A DNA stretch of 64,000 nucleotides, from contig NZ_CP022098.1 of the NCBI RefSeq assembly GCF_002305875.1, forward strand, positions 3,596,001 through 3,660,000, in the 5' to 3' direction. The position numbers and the translations under genes were made by a program. The stretch's first letter is position 1. Each line of letters begins with the position of its first letter. The notes under the pieces were generated by a model. The model was not told the origin of the DNA and ran no database searches. It worked only from the letters and a program-made list of their open reading frames with translations. This document shows, one piece after another, positions 35,290-43,987 of this stretch. The DNA comes from Cystobacter fuscus (GTDB lineage: Bacteria > Myxococcota > Myxococcia > Myxococcales > Myxococcaceae).

Positions 35290-36678
35290 CTACTTCGCGG
35301 TGAAGGGGGTGTCGTTGCGGTAGAGGAGGGTCTTCGACCAGTCGGGCAGGAAGACCAACGTGTCGACCCGGTAGGTCCCCGCCGCGAGCGACGTCGGAAT
35401 CGTGAACGCCGTGGTGTACGAGCGCGTCTGCCCGGCGGTGAAGGCCTGGGCCGTATAGCTCTTCTCCGACACCAGCGCCGTCGTGGCGGCATTGCGGATC
35501 TCGTACTTCACCACCAGGCTCCTGGCCGTGGACGAGGTGACCGAGCCGGAGACCTGGAAGCTGGTTCCCCGCGTGACGGTCGTGGGGCTCACCGTCGCCT
35601 GGGTGGTCGAGATGGCCTCGGTCGGCTCCGGCTCGGTGGGCGTTTGCACGTAGTAGCTCTTGAACAGCGCGGCCGAGTTGGGGAACTCGGTCTGGAAGCC
35701 ATGGCCGCTCCGGCTGTCCACGTCGGAGAGCTGGTGATGGCCGTCCGACGCCTGGTAGTCGAAGTACGAGTGGTAGCCGACGTTGTTCGCCGGGTTGAAG
35801 ATGAACGCGAGCATCTGCCCGACGTAGTAGGTGTTGTCCCCGCCGCCATGGGTGGCCGCGTCGTTCACGCCCCACTCGGGAACGGACAACGGCTTGCCAT
35901 GCGCTTGCGCGAAGGTGCGGAACTTGCTCAGCGCCGGAGCGAACTGCGCGTTCCAGACCGACTGCCAGCGGCTCTGCGCGCACGAGCCCGTGCAGCCCGC
36001 GGGAACCGGATAGGCCCCGTTCCAGCCCTGGTCATACAGGTCGAACCCGATGTAATCCACATACGCATCCCCCGGGTAGGTGGCGGCCAGATCGCTGGAC
36101 GAGATGTCGTAGTTGGGATTCCAGTCGAACTTGAAGCCGGCGGACGGCTGGGCGGCGCGCATGGCCGTCACGATCTTGCGGAAGCAGGCGGCGAAGTGGG
36201 CCTGCTGTCCATTGCCGGAGTACCACGGCATCCAATTGCCGCTGAACTCCCAGCCCAGACGGATGATGGTGTTCTGGAGCTCGTAGGAGACCAGGTTGTT
36301 CGCCAGCGTCTTGAACCGGTAGTCGTAGGCGCCCTGCGCGCACTGCGCCAGCGAGCCCTGCCCACTCGGGAACATGGCGACCGAGTAGTTCAGGCGCCGG
36401 CCCGGCTTCGCGTTCACCCACGTGCTCCAAGAGCTGAGCTGCCAGGAGGGGTTCTCGATGTTTCCCCAGGTGTCCTTCGCCTGATGGCCCTGGCCCATGG
36501 TGACCTCGTGGCCGAGCCAGGTTGAATAGGCGTTGATGACGTCGGGATTCGAGTAGACCTCACCCCGGTACACACCCGTCAGCGGCTCCGCGGCCGCACT
36601 CGCGCCCCAGCCCAGGACGGACATGGCGGCGAGGCCAGAAGCGAGCGTGAGTCCGACGGTTCTTGCACCAATCTTCAA
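35290..36678 (-). CDS. Secreted glycoside hydrolase, family 26 type
   Basis: 462 residues starting at TTG (36676-36678), supported by a GGAGAG site five bases upstream and a signal peptide running to about residue 31. The body is a (beta/alpha)8 glycosidase with the acid/base glutamate in LGWEFSGNW (Glu144) and the nucleophile in LSVPEWGV (Glu268). The spacing and surroundings fit GH26, the beta-mannanase/glucanase family. The C-terminal 110 residues are a separate beta sandwich (from about 350). Likely role: endo-cleavage of mannan-like or mixed-link glucan outside the cell; the substrate is inferred. Confidence 0.83.
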   Translation of the reverse strand: MKIGARTVGLTLASGLAAMSVLGWGASAAAEPLTGVYRGEVYSNPDVINAYSTWLGHEVTMGQGHQAKDTWGNIENPSWQLSSWSTWVNAKPGRRLNYSVAMFPSGQGSLAQCAQGAYDYRFKTLANNLVSYELQNTIIRLGWEFSGNWMPWYSGNGQQAHFAACFRKIVTAMRAAQPSAGFKFDWNPNYDISSSDLAATYPGDAYVDYIGFDLYDQGWNGAYPVPAGCTGSCAQSRWQSVWNAQFAPALSKFRTFAQAHGKPLSVPEWGVNDAATHGGGDNTYYVGQMLAFIFNPANNVGYHSYFDYQASDGHHQLSDVDSRSGHGFQTEFPNSAALFKSYYVQTPTEPEPTEAISTTQATVSPTTVTRGTSFQVSGSVTSSTARSLVVKYEIRNAATTALVSEKSYTAQAFTAGQTRSYTTAFTIPTSLAAGTYRVDTLVFLPDWSKTLLYRNDTPFTAK

Positions 36679-36881
36679 GGCGACTCTCCAATTTTACGGT
36701 TCTAGGAGGATTGTCGGTTCTGCCCGCGAAAGGTTGCTGGTGCGCGCCGCATCCTGAGTCGCTTCGGGCGCTCTCTTGACGGCGATCCACCCGGAGTGTT
36801 CTCGCTGTTGACAATCCGTTCCATTCGCTGCTGCTGTGGGATGGGTCGGATGTGCCCTTCCGAGAAGGAACGTGTTTCGAA

Positions 36882-37361
36882 ATGAAGACCGTCATCCTCG
36901 CTCTTGCCGCTCTGTTCTTCGCCATGCCTTCAGCGGCCGTCGACCAGAAGTCGTATCCCAACGCCAGACAGAGCTATCCCTTCGTGGTGAAGATCAGCGA
37001 CTTCTACGGGGCGGAAGGGTTCGGCTTCGATTACTACCTCGACAAATCGAAGCTCGTGGTCGTCTTGTGGGACGACCTTGGGAGTCCCCGGAAGGAAGTC
37101 CTCTCGAAGTCGCTGACGAAGGCCGAAGTCAGGGAGTGGGCGAGCTATCTCGAACGTCTGCCCATGGGGCAACTGAAGGAGTCGTATGTCAATTCCAGCG
37201 TCGACGACGGCTTGCAGCAGACGTTTACCTTCAAGTCGGGCGGGAGGGAGAAGACGGTGGATGTCCGCAACATTCGAGTCGAGGAGCTCGAGAAGCTCTG
37301 CCGGAAGCTGAATCTCCTGATACCCGACAAGCACATGCGGCTGCGAGTCAGTGATGGGTGA
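36882..37361 (+). CDS. Hypothetical secreted protein
   Basis: 159 residues with a clear signal peptide (MKTVILALAALFFAMPSAA). The mature part is about 140 residues and mixed alpha/beta, with no cysteine pairs or known motif: VVVLWDDLGSPRK, LTKAEVREWASYLERLP and VEELEKLCRKLNLLIP. I recognise no family. A perfect -35 hexamer TTGACA lies at 36808-36813, but its -10 partner is weak. The stop overlaps by 14 bases the end of the convergent serine-hydrolase-fold gene. Third-position G/C bias is lower than in its neighbours, which may mark a recent arrival. Confidence 0.7.
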   Translation: MKTVILALAALFFAMPSAAVDQKSYPNARQSYPFVVKISDFYGAEGFGFDYYLDKSKLVVVLWDDLGSPRKEVLSKSLTKAEVREWASYLERLPMGQLKESYVNSSVDDGLQQTFTFKSGGREKTVDVRNIRVEELEKLCRKLNLLIPDKHMRLRVSDG

Positions 37362-38385
37362 GGAGCGCGAACCCGGGCGCTTCGACGGGCACGCGCCGCA
37401 GCAGCGAGGCGAAGGCAGAGGGCGCATGGTCCGACAGCACGACGACTCCGGTGTCCGTCTCCACCGAGAAGCCCAGGAAGCCCGAGTAGCCGCCCATCGC
37501 CGAGGAGCGCCACACGACGGGCCTGCCCCGCACCCGTGACACGTTCCATCCGAGCCCCACCCGCTTGCCCCAGGCCTTCACGCGCGGGGTGTGCGCCAGC
37601 CGCGCGGCATGGGTGAGCCCGACCTGCCAATGCCCCAGATTCGCGTCGAGGAAGCGCAGCAGGTCGGGCACCGTCGAGTAGAGCGCTCCCGCACCGGGCA
37701 GTGCCGGCCAGGTCCAGGCGGGCACCGGCTCGCCCCGGGCGGTGTGGCCGCGAAGCACGCGCGGCTCCTGCGTCTCGGAGGGACGGGCAGTGGTGTCCCC
37801 CAGCTTCAGCGGCGTGCACAGCCAGTCGCGCACCGCGTGTGCGTAGTTGAGCTTCAATCGGCGCGAGAGCGCATGGCCGAGCACTCCCATGCCGATGAGG
37901 GACTCGGCGTACCTTCGTGGCGGCGGACGCGCAGGGTGGTAGCCGCGCAGGAAGTCCCCGAAGAGCGTCGCGTTGTAGTGGCCGTAGGGGTCGGCCGGGT
38001 TCCACGTGCCCGTCCACAGGTTCGGCGGCTCGTACGGCATGCCCGAGGTATGCGTCGCCAGTTGCTCGAGCGTGATGCGGCCGGCGGCCGCGTCCGGCAG
38101 GAGCGAGCGGGGTATCAACTCCTGCAGCGGCGTGTCGAGCCTCGCCTCGCCCCGGTCCACCAACAGTGCCAGGAGGGTGCCGGTGAAGACCTGGGTGAGC
38201 GCCCCCAGGGCGTACAGGGACTCCGCGGCGGGGGGCTCACCCTGGCCGCGCTGCATCCGCACGTGGTGCTCGCCCCGGTGCGTGATGCCCACGCACAGCG
38301 CGGCCGAGGGATACGCGCCCACGTAGCGCCGGGTGGCGAGGAGCAGGGCGTCAGCGGGTGAGCCAGGGGTGTCACGAAGGTTCAT
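37348..38385 (-). CDS. Beta-lactamase-fold (serine hydrolase) protein, catalytic residues lost
   Basis: 345 residues from the ATG at 38385. Overall it matches the penicillin-binding/class C beta-lactamase fold: LEQLATHTSGMPYEP, TPLQELIP, GLGWNV and the C-terminal MGGYSGFLGFSVE. The Ser-x-x-Lys site, which normally reads G-S-x-T-K before VFTG, here reads GALTQVFTG (Ala62, Gln65), so both nucleophile and general base are missing. The Tyr-x-Asn motif reads YAES (159-162). It should therefore be a non-hydrolysing member, perhaps a ligand binder or regulator. No signal peptide is obvious. It is convergent with and overlaps the small secreted protein gene by 14 bases. Confidence 0.82.
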   Translation of the reverse strand: MNLRDTPGSPADALLLATRRYVGAYPSAALCVGITHRGEHHVRMQRGQGEPPAAESLYALGALTQVFTGTLLALLVDRGEARLDTPLQELIPRSLLPDAAAGRITLEQLATHTSGMPYEPPNLWTGTWNPADPYGHYNATLFGDFLRGYHPARPPPRRYAESLIGMGVLGHALSRRLKLNYAHAVRDWLCTPLKLGDTTARPSETQEPRVLRGHTARGEPVPAWTWPALPGAGALYSTVPDLLRFLDANLGHWQVGLTHAARLAHTPRVKAWGKRVGLGWNVSRVRGRPVVWRSSAMGGYSGFLGFSVETDTGVVVLSDHAPSAFASLLRRVPVEAPGFALLTHH

Positions 38386-38503
38386 GGGGCCAGGGGACGG
38401 CGCGCTCACGCGCATGGAATTGTCGGGCGGACGAATATCCCATCCATTGGAATGACGGCGAGCGCTCCGTCCAGGGTCGGAGTCTTTCGCGCCGGGGGAG
38501 GGG

Positions 38504-41500
38504 ATGTTGTATGTCCGTCGCTCGCGGGCCCGAGCTCCCGCCGTTTCCCCGGGAGGCTCCTTGGAGACACGCACGACCAGTGTCCTGCTCGTTGATGATG
38601 ATCCCTCCAACCTCTCCACCCTGGAAGCCGTCCTCGCGCCGCTCGGCCAGCGGCTGGTGATGGCGGATTCCGGACGCGAAGCGCTCCGGTGCGTGCTCGA
38701 GGAGGACTTCGCCGTCATCCTCCTGGACGTGCGCCTGGGGGACATGAGCGGTCTCGAGGTCATGGAGATGCTGCGCGAGCGCGAGCGCAACCGGCGCACG
38801 CCCATCCTGCTCATGACGGCGGCGGACATCGCGGTGCCGGAGCTGCTGGAGGGCTACGCCCACGGCGCGGTGGACTACCTCAGCAAGCCCCTCGTTCCCC
38901 AGGTGCTGCGCGCCAAGGTGGCCACCTTCGTGGAACTCCAGCTCGCGCGCGAGCAGGTCCGCCGTCAGCAGGAGGCCCAGCGCGTCCTCGAGCGCAGGCA
39001 GTGGGAGGCCGAACAGAGCGGCCGGTTGCACGCGCTGCTGCTCCAGGCCCCGGTGGCCGTCGCGATCACCCGCGGCCCCGACTTCATCCTCGAGTTCGCC
39101 AATGCCTTCTACGAGAAGGTCATGGGCCGCTCCGTGGAGCTCGGCCAACCGCTGCTCACGCTGCTCCCCGAGCTCGAGGCCCAGCCCGGGCTCCTGGAGG
39201 GCCTGCGGCGCGTGCTGGAGACGGGCGAGCCCTTCTTCGGCCATGAGTTTCCCGTCACCCTCAACCGGGGAGAAGGGGGCGCGCCGGAGGAGGCCTACTT
39301 CGATTTCATCTATCAGGCCGCCCGAGATCCGACCGGGCACATCACGGGCGTCATCTCCATCTCCGTGGAGGTGACCGGCCACGTCCGGGCGCGGCACCAC
39401 TCGGAGCTCCTCGCCGGGGAGTTGCACTCGCGCACGGAGGCGCTGCGCGAGAGCGAGGAACGGTTGCGGCTGGCGGTGGAGTCCACGGAACTGGGCACCT
39501 GGGATCTCAACCCCCTCACCCGGGAGCTGAGCTGGGACGCACGCTGCAAGGCGCTGGTCGGAGTGCCACCGGAGACCCAGCCCGACCTCGAGTTGTTCTT
39601 CACGAAGGTGCACCCCGAGGATCGCGAGCGGGTGTTGGCGGCGCTGCGGCGAGCCATGGACCCCACGGGCGGCGGCCAATACGACGTCGAGTACCGCCAT
39701 GCCGAGCGGCGGGAGGACGCGGAGTGGTGGATGCGCGCCACGGGCCGGGTGCACTTCGAGCAGGGCCGCGCGGTGCGCTTCACGGGCACGGTGCAGGACA
39801 TCTCCGAGCGCAAGCACGTGGAGCGCGAGCGTGGCCGGTTGCTGGACGAGGCTCGTCGGCGGGCCGAGCAGCTCCGGGGGTTGACCGAGGCGGCGCTGGC
39901 CATCAACGCCGTGGAGGGCATCATGCCGGCGCTGTCGCTCATCGCCGAGCGGGCGCGGGTGCTCGGGGGGGCCCAGCGGTGCACGGTCAGCCTGACGGAC
40001 GGCCACGAGGGCGTGGAGTCCATCACCGCCTTGTCGCTCGCGGATTCTTCCCTGGCCCGGCGCGGCGACGAGTCCTGGAGCGAGGAGGCCGGTCTGGCCG
40101 CCCGGGTCCGTGACTCGAACCAGCCCCTGCGTCTGACCCGGGAGGAGCTGCGGGCTCATCCTCCGTTTCCCTCCCCGCGCGGCTGGCTCGCCGTGCCCCT
40201 GGTGGGCCGCGATGGCGCCCACCTCGGCCTGCTCCAGTTGTCCGACAAGGAGCGGGGCGACTTCACCGCCGAGGACGAGGCCATCGTCATGCAGCTCGCC
40301 CAGATGGCGAGCCTCGCCGTGGAGAAGATCCGCCTGTACGAGCTTGCCCGCGCCCAGCGCCGCAACCTGTTCGCGGCGCTGATGCAGATGCCCGAGCCCC
40401 TGGCGGTCCTGCGGGGCCCGGACTTGCGCTTCGAGATGGCCAATCTCACCTTCTCACGTGCCGTGGGCGTGCGGACCCTGGAGGGCCGCCCCATTCGCGA
40501 GGCGATGCCCGAGCTGGAGGGACAGGACCTCTTCGAGACCCTGGAGCGTGTGTACCACCAGGGGGAAGCCGTGCTGCGCAAGGAGGTGGTGCTGCGCTGG
40601 CGGCGCTCGCCGGAGAGCTTCCTGCGTGAAGGCATCTTCAACCTCGCCCTCCAGCCCCTGCGCGACGGGGAGGGCCGGGTGGAGGGCATCATCGCCGTGG
40701 CCTTCGCGGTCACCGATCAGGTCCTCTCCCGGCGGGAGATCGAGGCGCTCGCCGAACAGCTCCGCCACAGCGAGCAGCGGTTGATCACCCTCGCCGTCGA
40801 CCTGGAGGACCGGGTGCGCGAGCGCACCGCTCAACTCGAGGCCGTCAACCAGGAGCTGGAGTCCTTCAGCTACTCGGTCTCGCATGATCTGCGCGCCCCG
40901 CTGCGCCACATCATCGGCTTCGCCCAGCTCCTGGAGCGGCGCGCGGGCCCCGTGCTGGACGAGGTGTCGCGAGGGCACCTCAAGACCATCACCATCGCCG
41001 CGCACGATGGCGGCACGCTCATCGATGATCTGCTCGAGTTCTCCCGGATGGGCCGCGCGGCGCTGCGCCAGTCTCGCGTGAACCTGGAGGAGCTGGTGCG
41101 CGAGGTGCTCCGTGGCCTCGAGCCCGACATCAAGGGACGGAGCCTGGAGTGGCGGATAGGGGAGCTGCCCGCGGTCAAGGCCGATCCGGTGCTCGTGCGC
41201 CAGGTGCTGCGCAACCTCCTGGCCAATGCCCTGAAGTACACCCGGCCCCGGGAGCATGCCCTCATCGAGGTGGGGGCCCGTCAGGAGCAGGGCGAGGTGG
41301 AGGTGTGGGTGCGCGACAATGGGGTCGGCTTCGACATGCGCTACGCGGACAAGCTCTTCGGTGTCTTCCAGCGCTTGCACACCGTCGAACAATTCGAGGG
41401 AACGGGGATCGGATTGGCCAACGTGCGGCGCATCATCTCCCGGCATGGGGGCCGTACCTGGGCGGAAGGCGCCGTGGATCAGGGGGCCACCTTCCACTTC

Positions 41501-41524
41501 ACCCTGCCCCGGGCCGCTTCCTGA
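38504..41524 (+). CDS. Multidomain histidine kinase with N-terminal receiver, PAS and GAF domains
   Basis: 1006 residues. Receiver domain about 25-140 (phospho-acceptor Asp75 in LLDVRLGD, Lys in LSKPL), PAS about 165-300, second PAS about 310-440, GAF about 450-620, third PAS about 625-750, and HisKA with the phospho-histidine in SHDLRAPLRHIIGF (about His794). The ATPase domain follows, with NALKYT, DNGVGFD and GTGIGLAN. There are no membrane segments, so it is a soluble sensor that can be phosphorylated at its own receiver. ATG at 38504 follows a GGGGGAGGGG run; TTG at 38561, with GGGAGG at a better distance, is an alternative. It leads a set of four genes including a second kinase and two prephenate dehydratases. 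Confidence 0.9.
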   Translation: MLYVRRSRARAPAVSPGGSLETRTTSVLLVDDDPSNLSTLEAVLAPLGQRLVMADSGREALRCVLEEDFAVILLDVRLGDMSGLEVMEMLRERERNRRTPILLMTAADIAVPELLEGYAHGAVDYLSKPLVPQVLRAKVATFVELQLAREQVRRQQEAQRVLERRQWEAEQSGRLHALLLQAPVAVAITRGPDFILEFANAFYEKVMGRSVELGQPLLTLLPELEAQPGLLEGLRRVLETGEPFFGHEFPVTLNRGEGGAPEEAYFDFIYQAARDPTGHITGVISISVEVTGHVRARHHSELLAGELHSRTEALRESEERLRLAVESTELGTWDLNPLTRELSWDARCKALVGVPPETQPDLELFFTKVHPEDRERVLAALRRAMDPTGGGQYDVEYRHAERREDAEWWMRATGRVHFEQGRAVRFTGTVQDISERKHVERERGRLLDEARRRAEQLRGLTEAALAINAVEGIMPALSLIAERARVLGGAQRCTVSLTDGHEGVESITALSLADSSLARRGDESWSEEAGLAARVRDSNQPLRLTREELRAHPPFPSPRGWLAVPLVGRDGAHLGLLQLSDKERGDFTAEDEAIVMQLAQMASLAVEKIRLYELARAQRRNLFAALMQMPEPLAVLRGPDLRFEMANLTFSRAVGVRTLEGRPIREAMPELEGQDLFETLERVYHQGEAVLRKEVVLRWRRSPESFLREGIFNLALQPLRDGEGRVEGIIAVAFAVTDQVLSRREIEALAEQLRHSEQRLITLAVDLEDRVRERTAQLEAVNQELESFSYSVSHDLRAPLRHIIGFAQLLERRAGPVLDEVSRGHLKTITIAAHDGGTLIDDLLEFSRMGRAALRQSRVNLEELVREVLRGLEPDIKGRSLEWRIGELPAVKADPVLVRQVLRNLLANALKYTRPREHALIEVGARQEQGEVEVWVRDNGVGFDMRYADKLFGVFQRLHTVEQFEGTGIGLANVRRIISRHGGRTWAEGAVDQGATFHFTLPRAAS

Positions 41525-41540
41525 TAAGACGGACTCCGCC

Positions 41541-43124
41541 GTGAGCGAACTCGAGAGAACCTTCCTGGTGGATGCTCCCCCCTCCAGGCCCCTGTCGCTC
41601 CTCCTGCTGGAGGACAGCGTGCTGGATGCGCAGCTCATCTCCGCGCGCTTCGAGGAGGCGGGACTCGACGTGCGGCTGGTGCGCGTGGACAACCAGGCGG
41701 GGTTCACCCGGGCACTCGAGGGGTGCCCCTTCGATCTCATCCTCTCCGACTACAACGTCCCGGGCTTCGATGGTCTGGCCGCGCTGAGCGCCGCCCGGAG
41801 CGCCTGTCCGGACACGCCCTTCGTCTTCGTCTCCGGCGCGCTGGGCGAGGAGCGGGCCATCGAGCTGCTCAAGCGCGGGGCGACGGACTACGTCCTCAAG
41901 GACCGGTTGGATCGGCTCGTGCCGTGTGTGTCGCGGGCCCTGCGCGAGGCGGAAGGGGAGCTGCGGCGCAAGCGCGCCGAGGAGGCCCTGCGCAAGTCCG
42001 AGGAGCGCTACTCGCTGGCCATCCGGGCGACCTTCGATACCATCTGGGATTGGGATCTGGAGACGGACTTCCTGCACTGGAACGACACGCTCCAGCAGGT
42101 GTTCGGCTACACCCCGGAGCAGCTCGGCTCCCATCCCGACCGGTGGGCCGAGCGCGTCCACCCCGAGGAGCGCGAGCAGGTGGTCCAGGGCCTCCGAGGC
42201 GCCATCGGCTCGAGCGTGGAGCACTGGATGGCGGAATACCGGTTCCTGTGCGCGGACGGCGTCTGGCGCCATGTGCTGGATCGCGGCTACATCGTCCGGG
42301 AGTCCGACGGAAGGCCCGTGCGCATGGTGGGCGCCATGCAGGACATCTCCGAGCGCAAGCGCACCGAGGAGGAGCGGCAGCGGCTGCTCCAGGAGGCCCA
42401 CCGCCGGGCCGAGTTCGAGCAGCAGCTCATGGGCATCGTCAGCCATGACCTGCGCAACCCCTTGAGCGCCATCCTCATGGCCGGCACGCTGCTCTTGCGC
42501 CACCAGGACACCCAGCCCTGGCAGGCCAGGACGGCCTCGCGCATCGTGTCCTCGGCGGAGCGCGCCCACCGGATGATCCGGGATCTGCTCGACTTCACCC
42601 AGGCGCGTCTGGGCGGTGGCATCCCCGTGAGCCCCGCGCCGCTGGACCTCCACGAGCTGGCGGCCCAGGTGGTGGAGGAGGCCCGCACGGCCCACCCCGG
42701 GCGCGAGCTGCTGCTGTTCCGCACGGGCGATGCTCAGGGGCGCTGGGACGCGGATCGCATCGCGCAGGTGCTCTCCAACATCCTCGGCAACGCCCTGCGC
42801 CACGGCCTGGAGGGCACCCCGGTGCGTGTCGAGACGGAGGGGACGGAGGCGCAGGTGCTCATGCGGGTGCACAACCAGGGCGAGCCCATCCCCCCGGACC
42901 TCTTGCCGCACCTCTTCGAGCCCCTCACGCGCGGTGGCACACGGCCCGGGCACTCCGACCGGAGCATCGGCCTGGGGTTGTACATCGTGCGGCAGATCGT
43001 CCTGGCGCACGGGGGCAGCGTGGAGGTTCACTCCACGGCCGACGAGGGCACCCTGTTCACGGTCCGCCTGCCCCGGCTCGCCGACGCGCGGCCGGCTTCC
43101 ACCGACGAGGAACGTTCGACATGA
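41541..43124 (+). CDS. Second hybrid histidine kinase (receiver, PAS, HisKA, ATPase)
   Basis: 527 residues from GTG at 41541, 16 bases after the previous stop. Receiver domain about 15-135 with Asp70 in LSDYNVPGFDG. PAS about 150-285 (WDWDLETDFLHWN, MQDISERKRTEEE). HisKA with the phospho-histidine in SHDLRNPLSAILMAG (His302). The ATPase domain contains NILGNALRHG and GLGLYIVRQIV. The ATP lid is short. It is soluble, like its upstream neighbour, and probably receives phosphate from it or shares its partner. Its last four bases overlap the start of the prephenate dehydratase gene (ATGA), which couples translation of signalling and metabolic genes. Confidence 0.9.
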   Translation: MSELERTFLVDAPPSRPLSLLLLEDSVLDAQLISARFEEAGLDVRLVRVDNQAGFTRALEGCPFDLILSDYNVPGFDGLAALSAARSACPDTPFVFVSGALGEERAIELLKRGATDYVLKDRLDRLVPCVSRALREAEGELRRKRAEEALRKSEERYSLAIRATFDTIWDWDLETDFLHWNDTLQQVFGYTPEQLGSHPDRWAERVHPEEREQVVQGLRGAIGSSVEHWMAEYRFLCADGVWRHVLDRGYIVRESDGRPVRMVGAMQDISERKRTEEERQRLLQEAHRRAEFEQQLMGIVSHDLRNPLSAILMAGTLLLRHQDTQPWQARTASRIVSSAERAHRMIRDLLDFTQARLGGGIPVSPAPLDLHELAAQVVEEARTAHPGRELLLFRTGDAQGRWDADRIAQVLSNILGNALRHGLEGTPVRVETEGTEAQVLMRVHNQGEPIPPDLLPHLFEPLTRGGTRPGHSDRSIGLGLYIVRQIVLAHGGSVEVHSTADEGTLFTVRLPRLADARPASTDEERST

Positions 43125-43981
43125 CGCGGATCTCCCTGCTCGGGCCCGGGACGTTCTCCGAGGAGTCCGCCCGCCACTTCCTCGGGGCGGTGCCCCACCA
43201 ACTGCTTCCCTGCACGCTCATCGCCGAGGTCTTCCAGGCGGTCGTGTCGGGCCGGGCCGACCTCGGTGTCATCCCCATCGAGAACACCCTGGAGGGCTCG
43301 GTCAGCCAGCACCTGGACTGGCTCGTGCACGAGGTGGATCTGCCCATCCAGGCCGAGTGGGTGTACCCCATCACCATGAACCTCATCGGCCATGGCCGGG
43401 TGGGGGAGGGGGATTCGCAGGCCCGGCTGGCGCTCGTGCGCGAGGTGCTCTCGCATCCGGTGGCGCTCGGGCAGTGCCGCGAGTTCCTGCGCACCCGGCT
43501 GCCCCACGCCCAGGTGGTGCCGGTGAGCTCCACGGCGGAGGGCGCGCGCCAGGTGCGCGAGCGCGCGTCGGAGCAGGGGCTCGCCGCCATCGGCAGCGCC
43601 GCGTCCGCGACCCTGTATGGGTTGGACATCCTGGCGGCGCACATCGAGGACCACCCCGACAACGCCACGCGCTTCGTGCTCGTGGGTCCCCGGCCCTTGT
43701 CGCTCGCGCGGCCGGGACGCCCGAAGACGAGCCTGCTCATCACCCTGCCCGCGGACTTCCCCGGGGCGCTCCATCAGGTGTTGTCCGTGTTCGCCCGCCA
43801 GCAGGTCAACCTCGTGCGGATCGAGTCCCGGCCCACCCGCAAGCGCCTGGGCAACTACTTCTTCTTCATCGATGTCGATGCCGCCCTGTCCGCCGAGCCC
43901 CTGTCCGCCGCCCTCACCGAGATAGAATCGCTGGGTTGTTCGGTCCGGGTGCTCGGTTCGTACCCCAGTCACGGAGTGTAG
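43121..43981 (+). CDS. pheA: Prephenate dehydratase (monofunctional)
   Basis: 286 residues. A two-lobe prephenate dehydratase domain has GTFSEESA, VIPIENTLEGSV and the catalytic NATRFVLVG. A C-terminal ACT domain follows, with GALHQVLSVFARQQVNLVRI and the ESRP phenylalanine-binding motif. It converts prephenate to phenylpyruvate, and the ACT domain normally gives phenylalanine feedback. There is no chorismate mutase domain. It overlaps the upstream kinase by 4 bases and stops 6 bases before a second dehydratase gene. Confidence 0.93.
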   Translation: MTRISLLGPGTFSEESARHFLGAVPHQLLPCTLIAEVFQAVVSGRADLGVIPIENTLEGSVSQHLDWLVHEVDLPIQAEWVYPITMNLIGHGRVGEGDSQARLALVREVLSHPVALGQCREFLRTRLPHAQVVPVSSTAEGARQVRERASEQGLAAIGSAASATLYGLDILAAHIEDHPDNATRFVLVGPRPLSLARPGRPKTSLLITLPADFPGALHQVLSVFARQQVNLVRIESRPTRKRLGNYFFFIDVDAALSAEPLSAALTEIESLGCSVRVLGSYPSHGV

Positions 43982-43987
43982 GTCGCC

